A model generated the notes under the pieces. The model was given only the letters and a program-made list of their open reading frames with translations, ran no database searches and had not been told where the DNA came from. Below, one piece after another: positions 54,412 to 63,490 of a stretch of 64,000 bases of DNA. Origin of the DNA: Rhizobium sullae. Its GTDB lineage: Bacteria; Pseudomonadota; Alphaproteobacteria; Rhizobiales; Rhizobiaceae. The translations under genes were made by a program, and so were the position numbers. Position 1 is the first letter of the stretch. Each line of letters begins with the position of its first letter. Where the stretch lies: positions 744,001-808,000 of the forward strand of contig NZ_CP104144.1 of assembly GCF_025200715.1 (NCBI RefSeq). The letters are read 5' to 3'.

Positions 54412-55595
54412 TTCGCGAAGGCCTGGATTCCCGTGATGGCGCGGCCGAGGATCAGCGCGTGGATGTCGTGCGTGCCCTCGTAGGTATTGACGACTTCGAG
54501 ATTGACGAGGTGGCGAGCGACACCGAACTCGTCCGAGATGCCATTGCCGCCGAGCATGTCGCGGGCAGCGCGCGCAATGTCGAGCGCCTTGCCGCAGGAA
54601 TTGCGCTTGAGGATCGAGGTGAGTTCCACCGGCGGGTGGCCTTCCTCCTTCATGCGGCCGAGCCTGAGGCACCCCTGCAGGCCGAGCGAAATCTCGGTTG
54701 CCATGTCGGCAAGCTTTTTCTGGATCAGTTGGTTGGCGGCCAGCGGCCGGTTGAACTGCTTGCGGTCGAGCGTGTATTGCCGCGCCGTCGCATAGCAGGC
54801 CTCTGCCGCACCGAGTGCGCCCCAGGCAATGCCGAAACGGGCGGAATTCAGGCAGGTGAACGGACCCTTCAGGCCCGTCACGTTCGGCAGCAGGTTTTCC
54901 TCCGGCACGAAGACCTCGTCGAGCACGACCTCGCCGGTGATCGATGCGCGCAGCCCCACCTTGCCGTGGATGGTCGGTGCCGAAAGACCCTTCCAGCCCT
55001 TTTCCAGAATGAAGCCGCGGATCACGCCGTCCTCCGTCTTGGCCCAGACGATGAAGACGTCGGCGATCGGCGCATTGGAGATCCAGGTTTTGGTGCCCAT
55101 GAGGCTGTAGCCGCCATCGACCTTTTTGGCGCGCGTCGCCATCGAGCCCGGATCGGAGCCGTGGTTCGGTTCGGTCAGCCCGAAGCAGCCAATCCACTCG
55201 CCGGCTGCAAGCTTGGGCAGATATTTCTGTTTCTGCGCATCCGAGCCGAAGGCCTCGATCGGCACCATGACGAGCGACGACTGCACGCTCATCATCGAAC
55301 GGTAGCCGCTGTCGACGCGCTCTACTTCGCGGGCAATCAGGCCGTAGGCGACATAACCCAAACCCGCTCCGCCGTATTCCGGAGCAATCGTCGGGCCGAG
55401 CAGGCCGAGTTCGCCCATTTCGCGGAAGATCGCCGGATCGGTCTTTTCATGGCGGAAGGCTTCGAGCACCCGGGGAGTGAGCTTCTCCTGCGCATAAGCG
55501 TGCGCTGTGTCCTGCACCATGCGCTCTTCGTCGGTCAGCTGCTCCACAAGCCGGAAGGGATCGGCCCAGTCGAACGTTTCGCGGGTATGCTGCAT
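54408..55595 (-). CDS. gcdH: Glutaryl-CoA dehydrogenase
   Basis: A 395-residue acyl-CoA dehydrogenase of the glutaryl type. Hallmarks are [32 protein letters not shown], the substrate-binding Arg in [11 protein letters not shown] and the catalytic E373 in [13 protein letters not shown]. It oxidises and decarboxylates glutaryl-CoA to crotonyl-CoA in lysine and tryptophan breakdown. A GAGGAG ribosome site precedes the ATG, and a perfect 14-base palindrome lies 23 bases upstream, probably an operator. Confidence 0.95.
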   Translation of the reverse strand: MQHTRETFDWADPFRLVEQLTDEERMVQDTAHAYAQEKLTPRVLEAFRHEKTDPAIFREMGELGLLGPTIAPEYGGAGLGYVAYGLIAREVERVDSGYRSMMSVQSSLVMVPIEAFGSDAQKQKYLPKLAAGEWIGCFGLTEPNHGSDPGSMATRAKKVDGGYSLMGTKTWISNAPIADVFIVWAKTEDGVIRGFILEKGWKGLSAPTIHGKVGLRASITGEVVLDEVFVPEENLLPNVTGLKGPFTCLNSARFGIAWGALGAAEACYATARQYTLDRKQFNRPLAANQLIQKKLADMATEISLGLQGCLRLGRMKEEGHPPVELTSILKRNSCGKALDIARAARDMLGGNGISDEFGVARHLVNLEVVNTYEGTHDIHALILGRAITGIQAFAN

Positions 55596-55617
55596 GACGG
55601 TGTCTCCTCACCATTTT

Positions 55618-55631
55618 TCAGGCATGCCTGA
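55618..55631. promoter_or_regulatory. Perfect 14-base palindrome upstream of gcdH
   Basis: TCAGGCATGCCTGA reads the same on both strands. It lies 23 bases before the gcdH start codon and 125 bases before the divergent cupin gene. Its size and position fit a repressor operator; which regulator binds is unknown. Confidence 0.55.
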
Positions 55632-55755
55632 TCAAGCTGGCCATAACCCCGGGTAGGTTCGGCGTCAATCGGGAGGAATATAGCGGACGGGCTCTTTTCA
55701 AACAGGTTTCGATGTTCCAACTTGCCGTCCAAAGGAATCGAATGAGGAGGCGAAA

Positions 55756-56094
55756 ATGACATCGAGCGCTCTTTTCGTGCATGCCGAAGGCGCTGACTGG
55801 ATCAGCCCTGAGCCGGGCGTCACGCGCCGCATCATGGTCTACCTACCGGAAATGATGATGGTGGAAGTCGCCTTCGAAAAGGACGCGATCGGTGCTGCCC
55901 ATTCCCATCCGCATATCCAGGCAAGCTACGTCGCCGAAGGCAGCTTTGCGGTCACCATCGACGGCAAGACCGAAGTCCTGAAACAGGGCGGCAGCTTCAT
56001 CGTGCCGCCGAACCTCGTTCACGGCGTCACGGCGCTGGAGAAGGGGCGGCTGATCGACACCTTCACGCCGCACCGCGCCGAATTCCTGAAATAG
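55756..56094 (+). CDS. Cupin-domain protein
   Basis: A 112-residue single-domain cupin. The metal motif region is AAHSHPHIQASYVAEGSFAVTI (His residues near 50-53 and a Glu near 60), and the second motif PPNLVHGVTA carries the last His. GAGGAGGC precedes the ATG. Cupins of this kind bind small ligands or act as isomerases; no specific role can be given. It is divergent from gcdH and convergent with the LysR gene, with a stop-to-stop distance of zero. Confidence 0.8.
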   Translation: MTSSALFVHAEGADWISPEPGVTRRIMVYLPEMMMVEVAFEKDAIGAAHSHPHIQASYVAEGSFAVTIDGKTEVLKQGGSFIVPPNLVHGVTALEKGRLIDTFTPHRAEFLK

Positions 56095-57039
56095 TCATCC
56101 GGCCTTTCGGCCGGAATGCATTGCCGCCGCAAATGGCGGAATGAACCGCGCGTCCTCGCCTTTCACGGCCTCGCGCAGAAAGTCGATGACGGCGCGCACG
56201 CGTGGCGCTTGTCTCATATCCTGATGACAAGTGACCCAGTAGTTCCGGCAGAGGTCCACCTCGTCCGGCAGGACGCGCACCAGCTCCGGATAAAGGCTTG
56301 CGAAGAAATAGGGAAGCACGCAAAGCCCCAGGCCGTTTCGCGTCGCCGTCAGCTGCGCAAAGATGCTGGAACTCTGGAACTGCGGCTTGATGCGCGGATG
56401 GACGTCGCCGAGATAATCAAGTCCCGGCGCAAAGATCATCTCTTCGATATAGCTGATGAAGGGATGGTTGAGCAGGTCGTCGCGACAGGTAACCGGCGGG
56501 TTTTTGGCGAGATAATCCCGCGAACCGTAAACCTGCAGATGGTAGTCGGTCAGCTTCTCGGAAAAATACGGTCCGCCCTTGGGTTCGTCCAATACGACGG
56601 TAATGTCGGCCTCCTTGCGCGACAGCGACATGATCTGCTGGATCGTCACCAATTCGAGCGACAGATGCGGGTGATGTGCTGCGAATTTCGGCAGCACGCT
56701 CGCAAAGAAGAAATTCGCAAAGCCTTCCGGCGCGCTGAGCCGCACGACGCCTCGCTGTGTCATCGAGCCTGCGGCAAGATCGGCACGTAGGCGCTCGGTC
56801 TCCTGCTCCATCTTTTCGGCGGTGTCCACGAAACGCGTGCCCATCGCCGTCATCACGTAGCCGCGCGGGTTGCGCTCGAAGAGCTTGACCTTGAGAGCGA
56901 ATTCCAGCCTGTCGATGCGCCGTGAGACGGTGGCGTGGCTGCTGCGCAGCTGCCTTGCAGCCGTCGAGAGCTGGCCGGTGCGCGCCACCGCTAGAAAAAA
57001 CTGCAGGTCGTCCCAAGTAAATTGTGGAGGATTGCTCAT
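56095..57039 (-). CDS. LysR-family transcriptional regulator
   Basis: A 314-residue regulator with an N-terminal helix-turn-helix (DLQFFLAVARTGQLSTAARQ, then SSHATVSRRIDRLEFAL, about 11-55) and a C-terminal substrate-binding domain (VVRLSAPEGFANFFFASVLP onward). It starts at ATG 57039. Being divergent from the Liv-type operon with inverted repeats between, it may control that operon, though LysR proteins can also act on gcdH or the cupin gene. A TCCGGCC/GGCCGGA hairpin (56098-56115) covers its last codons. Confidence 0.9.
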   Translation of the reverse strand: MSNPPQFTWDDLQFFLAVARTGQLSTAARQLRSSHATVSRRIDRLEFALKVKLFERNPRGYVMTAMGTRFVDTAEKMEQETERLRADLAAGSMTQRGVVRLSAPEGFANFFFASVLPKFAAHHPHLSLELVTIQQIMSLSRKEADITVVLDEPKGGPYFSEKLTDYHLQVYGSRDYLAKNPPVTCRDDLLNHPFISYIEEMIFAPGLDYLGDVHPRIKPQFQSSSIFAQLTATRNGLGLCVLPYFFASLYPELVRVLPDEVDLCRNYWVTCHQDMRQAPRVRAVIDFLREAVKGEDARFIPPFAAAMHSGRKAG

Positions 57040-57128
57040 GCGGCGTCACGCATCCATCTACGTCTTTGGTCCAATCGTCGATGGCTGCACAAGATCGGAA
57101 AGCGCCCTAGGTTTCGTTCTCACGCAGT

Positions 57129-57167
57129 TCTGTTCAAAAACGAACAGATACTGTTTGCAATTAATTG
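57129..57167. promoter_or_regulatory. Inverted repeats in the LysR / Liv-operon divergent gap
   Basis: TCTGTTC (57129-57135) and GAACAGA (57142-57148) form a 7-bp inverted repeat, followed by the palindrome CAATTAATTG (57158-57167). A third GAACAGA is at 57251-57257, closer to the binding-protein gene. Their place between divergent genes fits binding and activation sites of the LysR protein. Confidence 0.5.
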
Positions 57168-57291
57168 TAAAGCGCCCGTTGCCTCAACGCGGAATTTCCG
57201 TGATCGTAGGCGTAGCGTCGGCTGGTTGAGGAGAACCGCTGGCCAATTTTGAACAGACTCGCGATCTGGCCATCTCTGGGAGGAGAGACAT

Positions 57292-58497
57292 ATGCGAAAG
57301 AATCTCATTGCGTCCGTGGCATTCCTGCTTGCAAGCAGCACCGCGGTACTCGCCGACGGTGCTTCCGATGGAAAGGTGAAGATCGGCATCCTGAACGATC
57401 AATCCGGCGTTTATGCCGATTTCGGCGGCAAGTGGTCCGTCGAAGCCGCCAACATGGCGGCTGAAGATTTCGGCGGCAAGGTGCTTGACGCTCCGATCGA
57501 GATCGTCGACGCCGACCATCAGAACAAGCCGGACATCGCATCGAACATCGCCCGCCAATGGTACGATACCGAACAGGTGGACGCGATCATGGAACTGACG
57601 ACCTCGTCGGTCGCGCTTGCTGTCCAGGCAATCGGCAAAGAGAAGAAGAAGATCGATATCGTCACGGGTGCCGCGACGACGGATCTGACGGGCAAGGCCT
57701 GTTCGCCCTACGGCTTCCACTGGGCCTATGACACGCATGCACTTGCCGTCGGCACCGGCGGCGCGCTTGTCAAGCAGGGCGGCGACAGCTGGTTCTTCCT
57801 GACGGCCGACTACGCATTCGGCTATTCGCTGGAGAAACAGGGGAGCGATTTCGTGAAGTCCAATGGCGGTACCGTCGTCGGTGCCGTGCGCCATCCGCTC
57901 GCCAGCCAGGATTTCTCGTCCTTCCTGCTGCAGGCTCAATCCTCCGGCGCCAAGGTCGTCGGCCTTGCCAATGCAGGCCTCGATACGGCGAATGCCATCA
58001 AGCAGGCGGCTGAATTCGGCATCACGCAGGGTGGCCAGCGATTGGCCGCGCTTCTCTTCACGCTCGCTGAGGTTCACGGCCTCGGCCTCGAGGCGGCGCA
58101 GGGCCTGACCCTGACGGAAGGCTATTATTGGAACCTGGACGAGGAGAGCCGCGCCTTCGGGAAGAAATACTTCGCGCGCACCGGCAGGATGCCGAACATG
58201 ACCCATGCCGGCACCTACTCGGCCGTGCTTCAGTACCTGAAGGCCATCCAGAAGGCCGGCACGGACGAAACGGATGCTGTTGCCAAGCAATTGCACGAGA
58301 TGTCGGTGGACGACGTCTTTGGCCGCGGCGGCACCGTCGGCCCGAACGGCCGCATGATCCACGACATGTACCTTTTGCAGGTGAAGAAGCCGGACGAAAG
58401 CAAGGAACCTTGGGACTACTTCAACGTTCTCGCCACCATCCCCGGTAAGGACGCCTATATCGATCCCGCCAAGAGCGGCTGCGATCTGGTGAAATAA
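57292..58497 (+). CDS. Liv-type ABC importer solute-binding protein
   Basis: A 401-residue periplasmic binding protein of the branched-chain amino acid family (type I fold). The signal peptide is MRKNLIASVAFLLASSTAVL with cleavage near ADG; the mature part starts VKIGILNDQSGVYADFGG. Other family segments are FFLTADYAFGYSLEKQGSDF and THAGTYSAVLQYLKAI. GGGAGGAGA precedes the ATG. Many family members bind aromatic or other organic acids; the GMC and dehydrogenase genes downstream make a non-amino-acid ligand possible. Confidence 0.92.
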   Translation: MRKNLIASVAFLLASSTAVLADGASDGKVKIGILNDQSGVYADFGGKWSVEAANMAAEDFGGKVLDAPIEIVDADHQNKPDIASNIARQWYDTEQVDAIMELTTSSVALAVQAIGKEKKKIDIVTGAATTDLTGKACSPYGFHWAYDTHALAVGTGGALVKQGGDSWFFLTADYAFGYSLEKQGSDFVKSNGGTVVGAVRHPLASQDFSSFLLQAQSSGAKVVGLANAGLDTANAIKQAAEFGITQGGQRLAALLFTLAEVHGLGLEAAQGLTLTEGYYWNLDEESRAFGKKYFARTGRMPNMTHAGTYSAVLQYLKAIQKAGTDETDAVAKQLHEMSVDDVFGRGGTVGPNGRMIHDMYLLQVKKPDESKEPWDYFNVLATIPGKDAYIDPAKSGCDLVK

Positions 58498-58501
58498 GCT
58501 G

Positions 58502-59284
58502 ATGGCGGTCTCCGCAACACAAACGAATGCGACGCCGCGGGTGGTCCTGTCCGCCCGCGGCCTTCGCAAGGATTTCGGCGGCTTCGCGGCCGTCAAGAAT
58601 GTCGATCTCGATGTGCATGACGCAAGCGTCCATGCACTCATCGGGCCGAACGGCGCGGGCAAGACGACGGTCTTCAACCTGCTGACCAAGTTCCTGCAGC
58701 CGACGCACGGCACGATCACGCTCATGGGCACGGACATCACCCGGACGCCGCCGGACAAGGTGGCGCGCATGGGGCTGGTGCGCTCGTTCCAGATTTCGGC
58801 GGTCTTCCCGCATCTGTCGGTGCTCGACAATGTGCGTGTCGCCCTGCAACGGCCGAACAATCTCTCCACGCAATTCTGGCGGCCGGTGTCGGCGCTCGAT
58901 CGCCTGAACAATCGTGCCGAGCAGCTGCTCGCAAGCGTCGGGCTTTCCAAGGAGCGGGACCAAATCGCTGCCGATCTCTCCTACGGCCGCAAGCGCGTGC
59001 TGGAGATCGCCACGACGCTCGCGCTCGACCCGAAGGTACTGCTGCTCGACGAGCCGATGGCAGGCATGGGGCGGGAGGACGTCAGCGTCGTTTCGGCCAT
59101 CATCCGCGAGGTTGCCCGCGACCGCGCGGTGTTGATGGTCGAGCACAATCTCTCGGTCGTCGCCAATATCTGTCAGCAGGTGACCGTGCTCCAGCGTGGC
59201 GAAATCCTCGCCGAGGGCGATTATGCGACCGTCAGCCAGGACCCGCGCGTCCGCGAGGCCTATATGGGCACGGAGGAAGGTTGA
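58502..59284 (+). CDS. livG: Liv-type ABC importer ATPase, LivG
   Basis: A 260-residue ATPase: Walker A GPNGAGKTT, Q-loop VRSFQISAVFPHLS, signature LSYGRKRVLEIA, Walker B VLLLDEPMAGMG and H-loop VEHNLSVV. The long insertion after the Q-loop and the PRVREAYMGTEE end are typical of LivG. The signature motif has Y-G-R in place of the more common G-G/G-E, within the normal range for this subfamily. Confidence 0.93.
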   Translation: MAVSATQTNATPRVVLSARGLRKDFGGFAAVKNVDLDVHDASVHALIGPNGAGKTTVFNLLTKFLQPTHGTITLMGTDITRTPPDKVARMGLVRSFQISAVFPHLSVLDNVRVALQRPNNLSTQFWRPVSALDRLNNRAEQLLASVGLSKERDQIAADLSYGRKRVLEIATTLALDPKVLLLDEPMAGMGREDVSVVSAIIREVARDRAVLMVEHNLSVVANICQQVTVLQRGEILAEGDYATVSQDPRVREAYMGTEEG

Positions 59285-59985
59285 TGGCCGCCCTTCTGGA
59301 CGTTCAGGGCCTTAACGCTTGGTATGGCGAAAGCCACGTCCTGCACGGCGTCGACATGCGCGTCGGCGAGGGTGAGACGATCACCATCCTCGGCCGCAAC
59401 GGCGTCGGCAAGACGACGACACTGCGCACGATCACCGGCATTGTCCGGGCCCGCAAAGGCAAGATCAGCTTTGGTGGAGCGGACATGATGCTGGTGCCGC
59501 TGCACAAGACGGCGCACAAGGGCATCGGCTTCGTGCCCGAGGAGCGCGGCATTTTTTCGACACTAACGGTCTCGGAAAACCTGCTTCTGCCGCCGGTTGT
59601 TGCCGAGGGCGGCATGAGCCTCGACGAGATCTACGAGCTTTTCCCGAATCTCTACGAGCGCCGCGCGAGCTCTGGAACCAAGCTTTCCGGCGGCGAACAG
59701 CAGATGCTGGCGATTGCCCGCGTACTGCGCACCGGCGTTAAGATGCTGCTGCTCGACGAGCCGACGGAAGGTCTGGCGCCGGTCATCGTCCAGCGTATCG
59801 GCGAGGTATTGAAGAAGCTGAAGGAGCGCGGCATGACCATTCTCCTTGTCGAGCAGAACTTCCGGTTTGCAAGCCGTATTGCCGACCGTTTCTATCTGAT
59901 GGATCATGGGCAGATGGTCGCCGATTTCCCGGTTGGCGAACTGCCGCAGCGGATGGATACGCTGCACAGGGTCTTGGGAGTGTGA
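59284..59985 (+). CDS. livF: Liv-type ABC importer ATPase, LivF
   Basis: A 233-residue ATPase: Walker A GRNGVGKTT, FVPEERGIFSTLTVSENL, signature LSGGEQQMLAIAR, Walker B MLLLDEPTEGLAP, H-loop VEQNFRFA. It is the short LivF type. The ATG overlaps the livG stop (TGATG), giving coupled translation. Confidence 0.93.
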   Translation: MAALLDVQGLNAWYGESHVLHGVDMRVGEGETITILGRNGVGKTTTLRTITGIVRARKGKISFGGADMMLVPLHKTAHKGIGFVPEERGIFSTLTVSENLLLPPVVAEGGMSLDEIYELFPNLYERRASSGTKLSGGEQQMLAIARVLRTGVKMLLLDEPTEGLAPVIVQRIGEVLKKLKERGMTILLVEQNFRFASRIADRFYLMDHGQMVADFPVGELPQRMDTLHRVLGV

Positions 59986-59989
59986 TGCC

Positions 59990-60877
59990 ATGACGATGAT
60001 CTTCGGCATTCCCGTTCAGGCGCTTCTCGGCCAATTGCTGATCGGCCTCATCAACGGCTCCTTCTACGCGCTTTTGAGTCTCGGCCTGGCGATCATTTTC
60101 GGGCTGTTGCGCGTCATCAACTTTGCGCATGGCGCGCAGTACATGTTGGGTGCCTTCGTCGCTTATCTGATGCTTGCCTATGGTGGCATCGGCTACTGGC
60201 CGGCGCTTATTCTCGCCCCGGTGGCTGTCGGCCTGTTCGGCGCCGTCGTGGAACGGCTCTTCCTACGGCGGCTCTATGATCTCGATCCGCTCTATGGCCT
60301 GCTCTTCACCTTCGGCATGGCGCTGGCGATCGAAGGGACCTTCCGCTATCTCTACGGCTCTTCCGGCCAGCCCTACGCTACGCCGGCAGCACTTGCAGGG
60401 GGAACCAACCTCGGCTTCATGTTCCTGCCGATCTATCGCGGCTGGGTGATCGTCGTGTCGCTGGTCGTCTGCATTGGCACCTGGCTTCTCATCGAGAAGA
60501 CGAAGCTTGGAGCCTATCTCCGCGCGGCGACGGAAAATACCGTGCTGGTGCAGGTCTTCGGCGTCAACGTGCCGCTGCTCCTGACGCTGACCTACGCGCT
60601 CGGCGCCGGTCTTGCAGCCTTTGCCGGCGTGCTGGCGGCACCAATCTACCAGGTCTCGCCGCTGATGGGATCGAACATCATCATTGTCGTCTTCGCCGTG
60701 GTGGTCGTCGGCGGCATGGGCTCTATCATGGGGGCGATCGTCACCGGCTATGTGCTGGGCATTGCGGAGGGTCTTACCAAAGTTTTCTATCCGGAAGCGT
60801 CGAACATCGTGATCTTCGTGATCATGGCGATTGTACTTCTCGTCAGGCCCGCGGGCCTCTTTGGCCGGGATGCGTAA
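59990..60877 (+). CDS. livH: Liv-type ABC importer permease, LivH
   Basis: A 295-residue permease with about eight membrane segments. [29 protein letters not shown] is the family N-terminus, and GVNVPLLLTLTYALGAGLAAFAGVLAAP lies near the coupling region. The ATG at 59990 begins 4 bases after the livF stop. Confidence 0.92.
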   Translation: MTMIFGIPVQALLGQLLIGLINGSFYALLSLGLAIIFGLLRVINFAHGAQYMLGAFVAYLMLAYGGIGYWPALILAPVAVGLFGAVVERLFLRRLYDLDPLYGLLFTFGMALAIEGTFRYLYGSSGQPYATPAALAGGTNLGFMFLPIYRGWVIVVSLVVCIGTWLLIEKTKLGAYLRAATENTVLVQVFGVNVPLLLTLTYALGAGLAAFAGVLAAPIYQVSPLMGSNIIIVVFAVVVVGGMGSIMGAIVTGYVLGIAEGLTKVFYPEASNIVIFVIMAIVLLVRPAGLFGRDA

Positions 60878-60878
60878 G

Positions 60879-61868
60879 ATGACGGACATCACCGAAACCA
60901 TTCGTGCAGAAAAGAGTCGCACCGCACTGTCCGTACAGGCAGGCTTCCTGACCATCGGCCTTTTGCTTCTGCTGCTCGCGCCGTTCTTCTTCTATCCGAT
61001 CTTCCTGATGAAACTCCTGTGCTTTGCGCTCTTTGCCTGCGCCTTCAACCTGCTCCTCGGCTACACCGGGCTGCTATCCTTCGGACATGCCACCTTCTTC
61101 GGCGGGGCGGCCTATTTCACCGCCTATACGGTGAAATCCTGGGGCTTCCCGCCGGAGCTCGGTATCCTTACGGGCGTCGTGGGTGCGGCGTTCCTCGGTC
61201 TCGTCATGGGATATCTCGCTATTCGCCGTCAGGGCATCTATTTCGCGATGATCACGCTGGCACTCTCGCAAATGTTCTTCTTCTTTTGCCTGCAGGCGGA
61301 ATTCACTGAGGGCGAGGACGGCATCCAGTCCGTGCCGCGGGGGCAGCTCTTCGGCTTCATCGACCTGAACAATTCGACCAACATGTATTATTTCGTGCTG
61401 GCAATCTTCATCATCGGCATGCTTCTGATCTGGCGTTTCATCCATTCGCCTTTCGGCATGATCCTGAAATCGATCCGCGAGAACGAGAACCGGGCGATAT
61501 CGCTCGGCTATTCGGTGGCGCGTTACAAGCTCGGCGCCTTCGTGATGTCGGCCGCCCTTGCCGGGCTGGCTGGGGCGTTGAAATCGCTGGTCTTCCAGTT
61601 CGCGACGCTGACGGACGTCGCCTGGCAGATGTCGGGCGAGGTGATCTTAATGACGCTTCTTGGCGGAATAGGCACGTTGATTGGCCCGATCTTCGGGGCA
61701 GGGCTCGTTGTGACACTGCAGAATTATCTCGCGACCTCGGAATTCCCGGTCACGATCATCACCGGCGTCGTCTTCATGATCTGCGTGCTAATCTTCCGTC
61801 GCGGCATCGTCGGCGAGTTCTACGCTTCGTGGGTCGGCCGGAAACTGGGCTTCGTATATCGCCGTTGA
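60879..61868 (+). CDS. livM: Liv-type ABC importer permease, LivM
   Basis: A 329-residue permease with about ten membrane segments, with LLLGYTGLLSFGHATFFGGAAY, the periplasmic GEDGIQSVPRG (substrate-path motif of LivM) and SIRENENRAISLGYSVARYKL at the cytoplasmic loop. The ATG at 60879 lies next to the livH stop; an in-frame ATG at 60870 is also possible. Confidence 0.92.
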   Translation: MTDITETIRAEKSRTALSVQAGFLTIGLLLLLLAPFFFYPIFLMKLLCFALFACAFNLLLGYTGLLSFGHATFFGGAAYFTAYTVKSWGFPPELGILTGVVGAAFLGLVMGYLAIRRQGIYFAMITLALSQMFFFFCLQAEFTEGEDGIQSVPRGQLFGFIDLNNSTNMYYFVLAIFIIGMLLIWRFIHSPFGMILKSIRENENRAISLGYSVARYKLGAFVMSAALAGLAGALKSLVFQFATLTDVAWQMSGEVILMTLLGGIGTLIGPIFGAGLVVTLQNYLATSEFPVTIITGVVFMICVLIFRRGIVGEFYASWVGRKLGFVYRR

Positions 61869-61885
61869 ACGGCCGGTGACATCAG

Positions 61886-63481
61886 ATGGATCGTTACGAC
61901 TATATCATCATCGGCGCAGGCAGCGCGGGCTGCGTGCTGGCCAACCGCCTGTCCGAAGACCGCAATCGCCGCGTGCTGCTGCTGGAAGCCGGTGGCAGCG
62001 ACAACTACTACTGGATCCATATTCCGGTCGGCTATCTCTATTGCATCAACAATCCGCGCACCGACTGGTGCTTTACGACAGCACCGGAGGAAGGGTTGAA
62101 CGGCCGGGCCTTGGGTTATCCCCGCGGAAAGGTGCTCGGCGGCTGCTCTTCGATCAACGGCATGATCTACATGCGTGGCCAGGCGCGCGACTACGACCTT
62201 TGGCGGCAGATGGGATGTGCCGGCTGGAGCTGGGATGACGTCCTGCCGTTCTTCCGCAAATCGGAGGATCATTACCGCGGAGCAGACGCAATCCATGGTG
62301 CCGGCGGCGAATGGCGCGTGGAGAAGGCGCGGGTACGCTGGGCCGTGCTCGATGCCTTCCAGCAGGCGGCAAGGGAAGCTGGTATTCCGATGACGGAGGA
62401 TTTCAACCGCGGCAGCAACGAGGGCTCCGGCTATTTCGACGTCAACCAGCGCTCCGGCATTCGATGGAACACGGCAAAGGCCTTCCTGCGGCCGGCGATG
62501 AAGCGCGCCAATCTAACGGTTTTGACCAAGGCGCAAGTGCGGCGGCTGCTTGTGGAGGAGGGAGCCATTTCCGGCGTCGAGTTCCAGCATGACGGCATCG
62601 CGAAGCGCGCTTACGCCACCAGGGAGACAGTGCTTTCGGCTGGCTCCATCGGCTCGCCGCATATCCTGGAGCTTTCCGGCATCGGCCGCGGCGAGGTCCT
62701 GAAGAATGCCGGCGTCGACGTCGTTACCCAGGTCAAGGGCGTCGGCGAGAACCTGCAGGACCATCTGCAGCTTCGCCTCGCCTATAAGGTCACCGGTGTG
62801 CCGACGCTGAATGAGAAAGCAACGAAGCTGATCGGCAAGGCAGCAATCGGGCTCGAATATCTCATCCGCCGCTCAGGGCCGATGGCCATGGCGCCGAGCC
62901 AGCTTGGCATCTTCACGCGCTCAGGGCCTGACAAGGAGACGCCCGACCTGCAATATCACGTGCAGCCGGTCTCGCTCGACAAGTTCGGCGATCCGGTGCA
63001 CGCCTTTCCAGCGATCACTGCAAGCGTTTGCAACCTGAGGCCGGAAAGCCGCGGCTCTGTCCATCTTGCGAGCCCGGATTTCGCCGCGCAGCCGACGATT
63101 GCGCCGAAATACCTCACGACGGAGCGTGATCGCGACATCGCTGTTCGATCGATAAGGCTGACGCGGCGGATCGTTTTGCAGCCATCCTTCGCGCGCTTCA
63201 GGCCGGAGGAATTCAAACCCGGCCCCTCCTATCAGACGGAGGCCGATCTGGAGCGGGCGGCGGGCGACATCGGCACGACGATATTCCATCCGGTCGGCAC
63301 CTGCCGGATGGGCGCCGACAAGGACAGCGTTGTTGATCCGCGGCTCAAGCTGCGCGCGCTCGGCAAGCTCAGGATCGCAGATGCCTCCATCATGCCGTCG
63401 ATCACGTCAGGCAATACGAATTCGCCGACGATCATGATCGCCGAAAAGGCTGCCGCAATGATCCTCGAAGACAACAGATAG
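61886..63481 (+). CDS. GMC oxidoreductase, choline dehydrogenase-like
   Basis: A 531-residue flavoprotein: FAD motif [18 protein letters not shown] (about 7-24), [18 protein letters not shown], and catalytic H468 ([10 protein letters not shown]) with N512 ([10 protein letters not shown]). It lies 17 bases after livM in the same orientation, so it probably oxidises the compound imported or a primary product, an alcohol to an aldehyde. True choline dehydrogenases share these motifs, but the lack of betaine genes argues against choline. It differs from the GMC protein at 50555-52132. Confidence 0.9.
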   Translation: MDRYDYIIIGAGSAGCVLANRLSEDRNRRVLLLEAGGSDNYYWIHIPVGYLYCINNPRTDWCFTTAPEEGLNGRALGYPRGKVLGGCSSINGMIYMRGQARDYDLWRQMGCAGWSWDDVLPFFRKSEDHYRGADAIHGAGGEWRVEKARVRWAVLDAFQQAAREAGIPMTEDFNRGSNEGSGYFDVNQRSGIRWNTAKAFLRPAMKRANLTVLTKAQVRRLLVEEGAISGVEFQHDGIAKRAYATRETVLSAGSIGSPHILELSGIGRGEVLKNAGVDVVTQVKGVGENLQDHLQLRLAYKVTGVPTLNEKATKLIGKAAIGLEYLIRRSGPMAMAPSQLGIFTRSGPDKETPDLQYHVQPVSLDKFGDPVHAFPAITASVCNLRPESRGSVHLASPDFAAQPTIAPKYLTTERDRDIAVRSIRLTRRIVLQPSFARFRPEEFKPGPSYQTEADLERAAGDIGTTIFHPVGTCRMGADKDSVVDPRLKLRALGKLRIADASIMPSITSGNTNSPTIMIAEKAAAMILEDNR

Positions 63482-63490
63482 GAGGCCAGC

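Noticed and set aside
57184..58950. Open frame of 588 codons on the minus strand
   Set aside because: It is antisense to the Liv binding protein and LivG and crosses their promoter gap; no recognisable domain.
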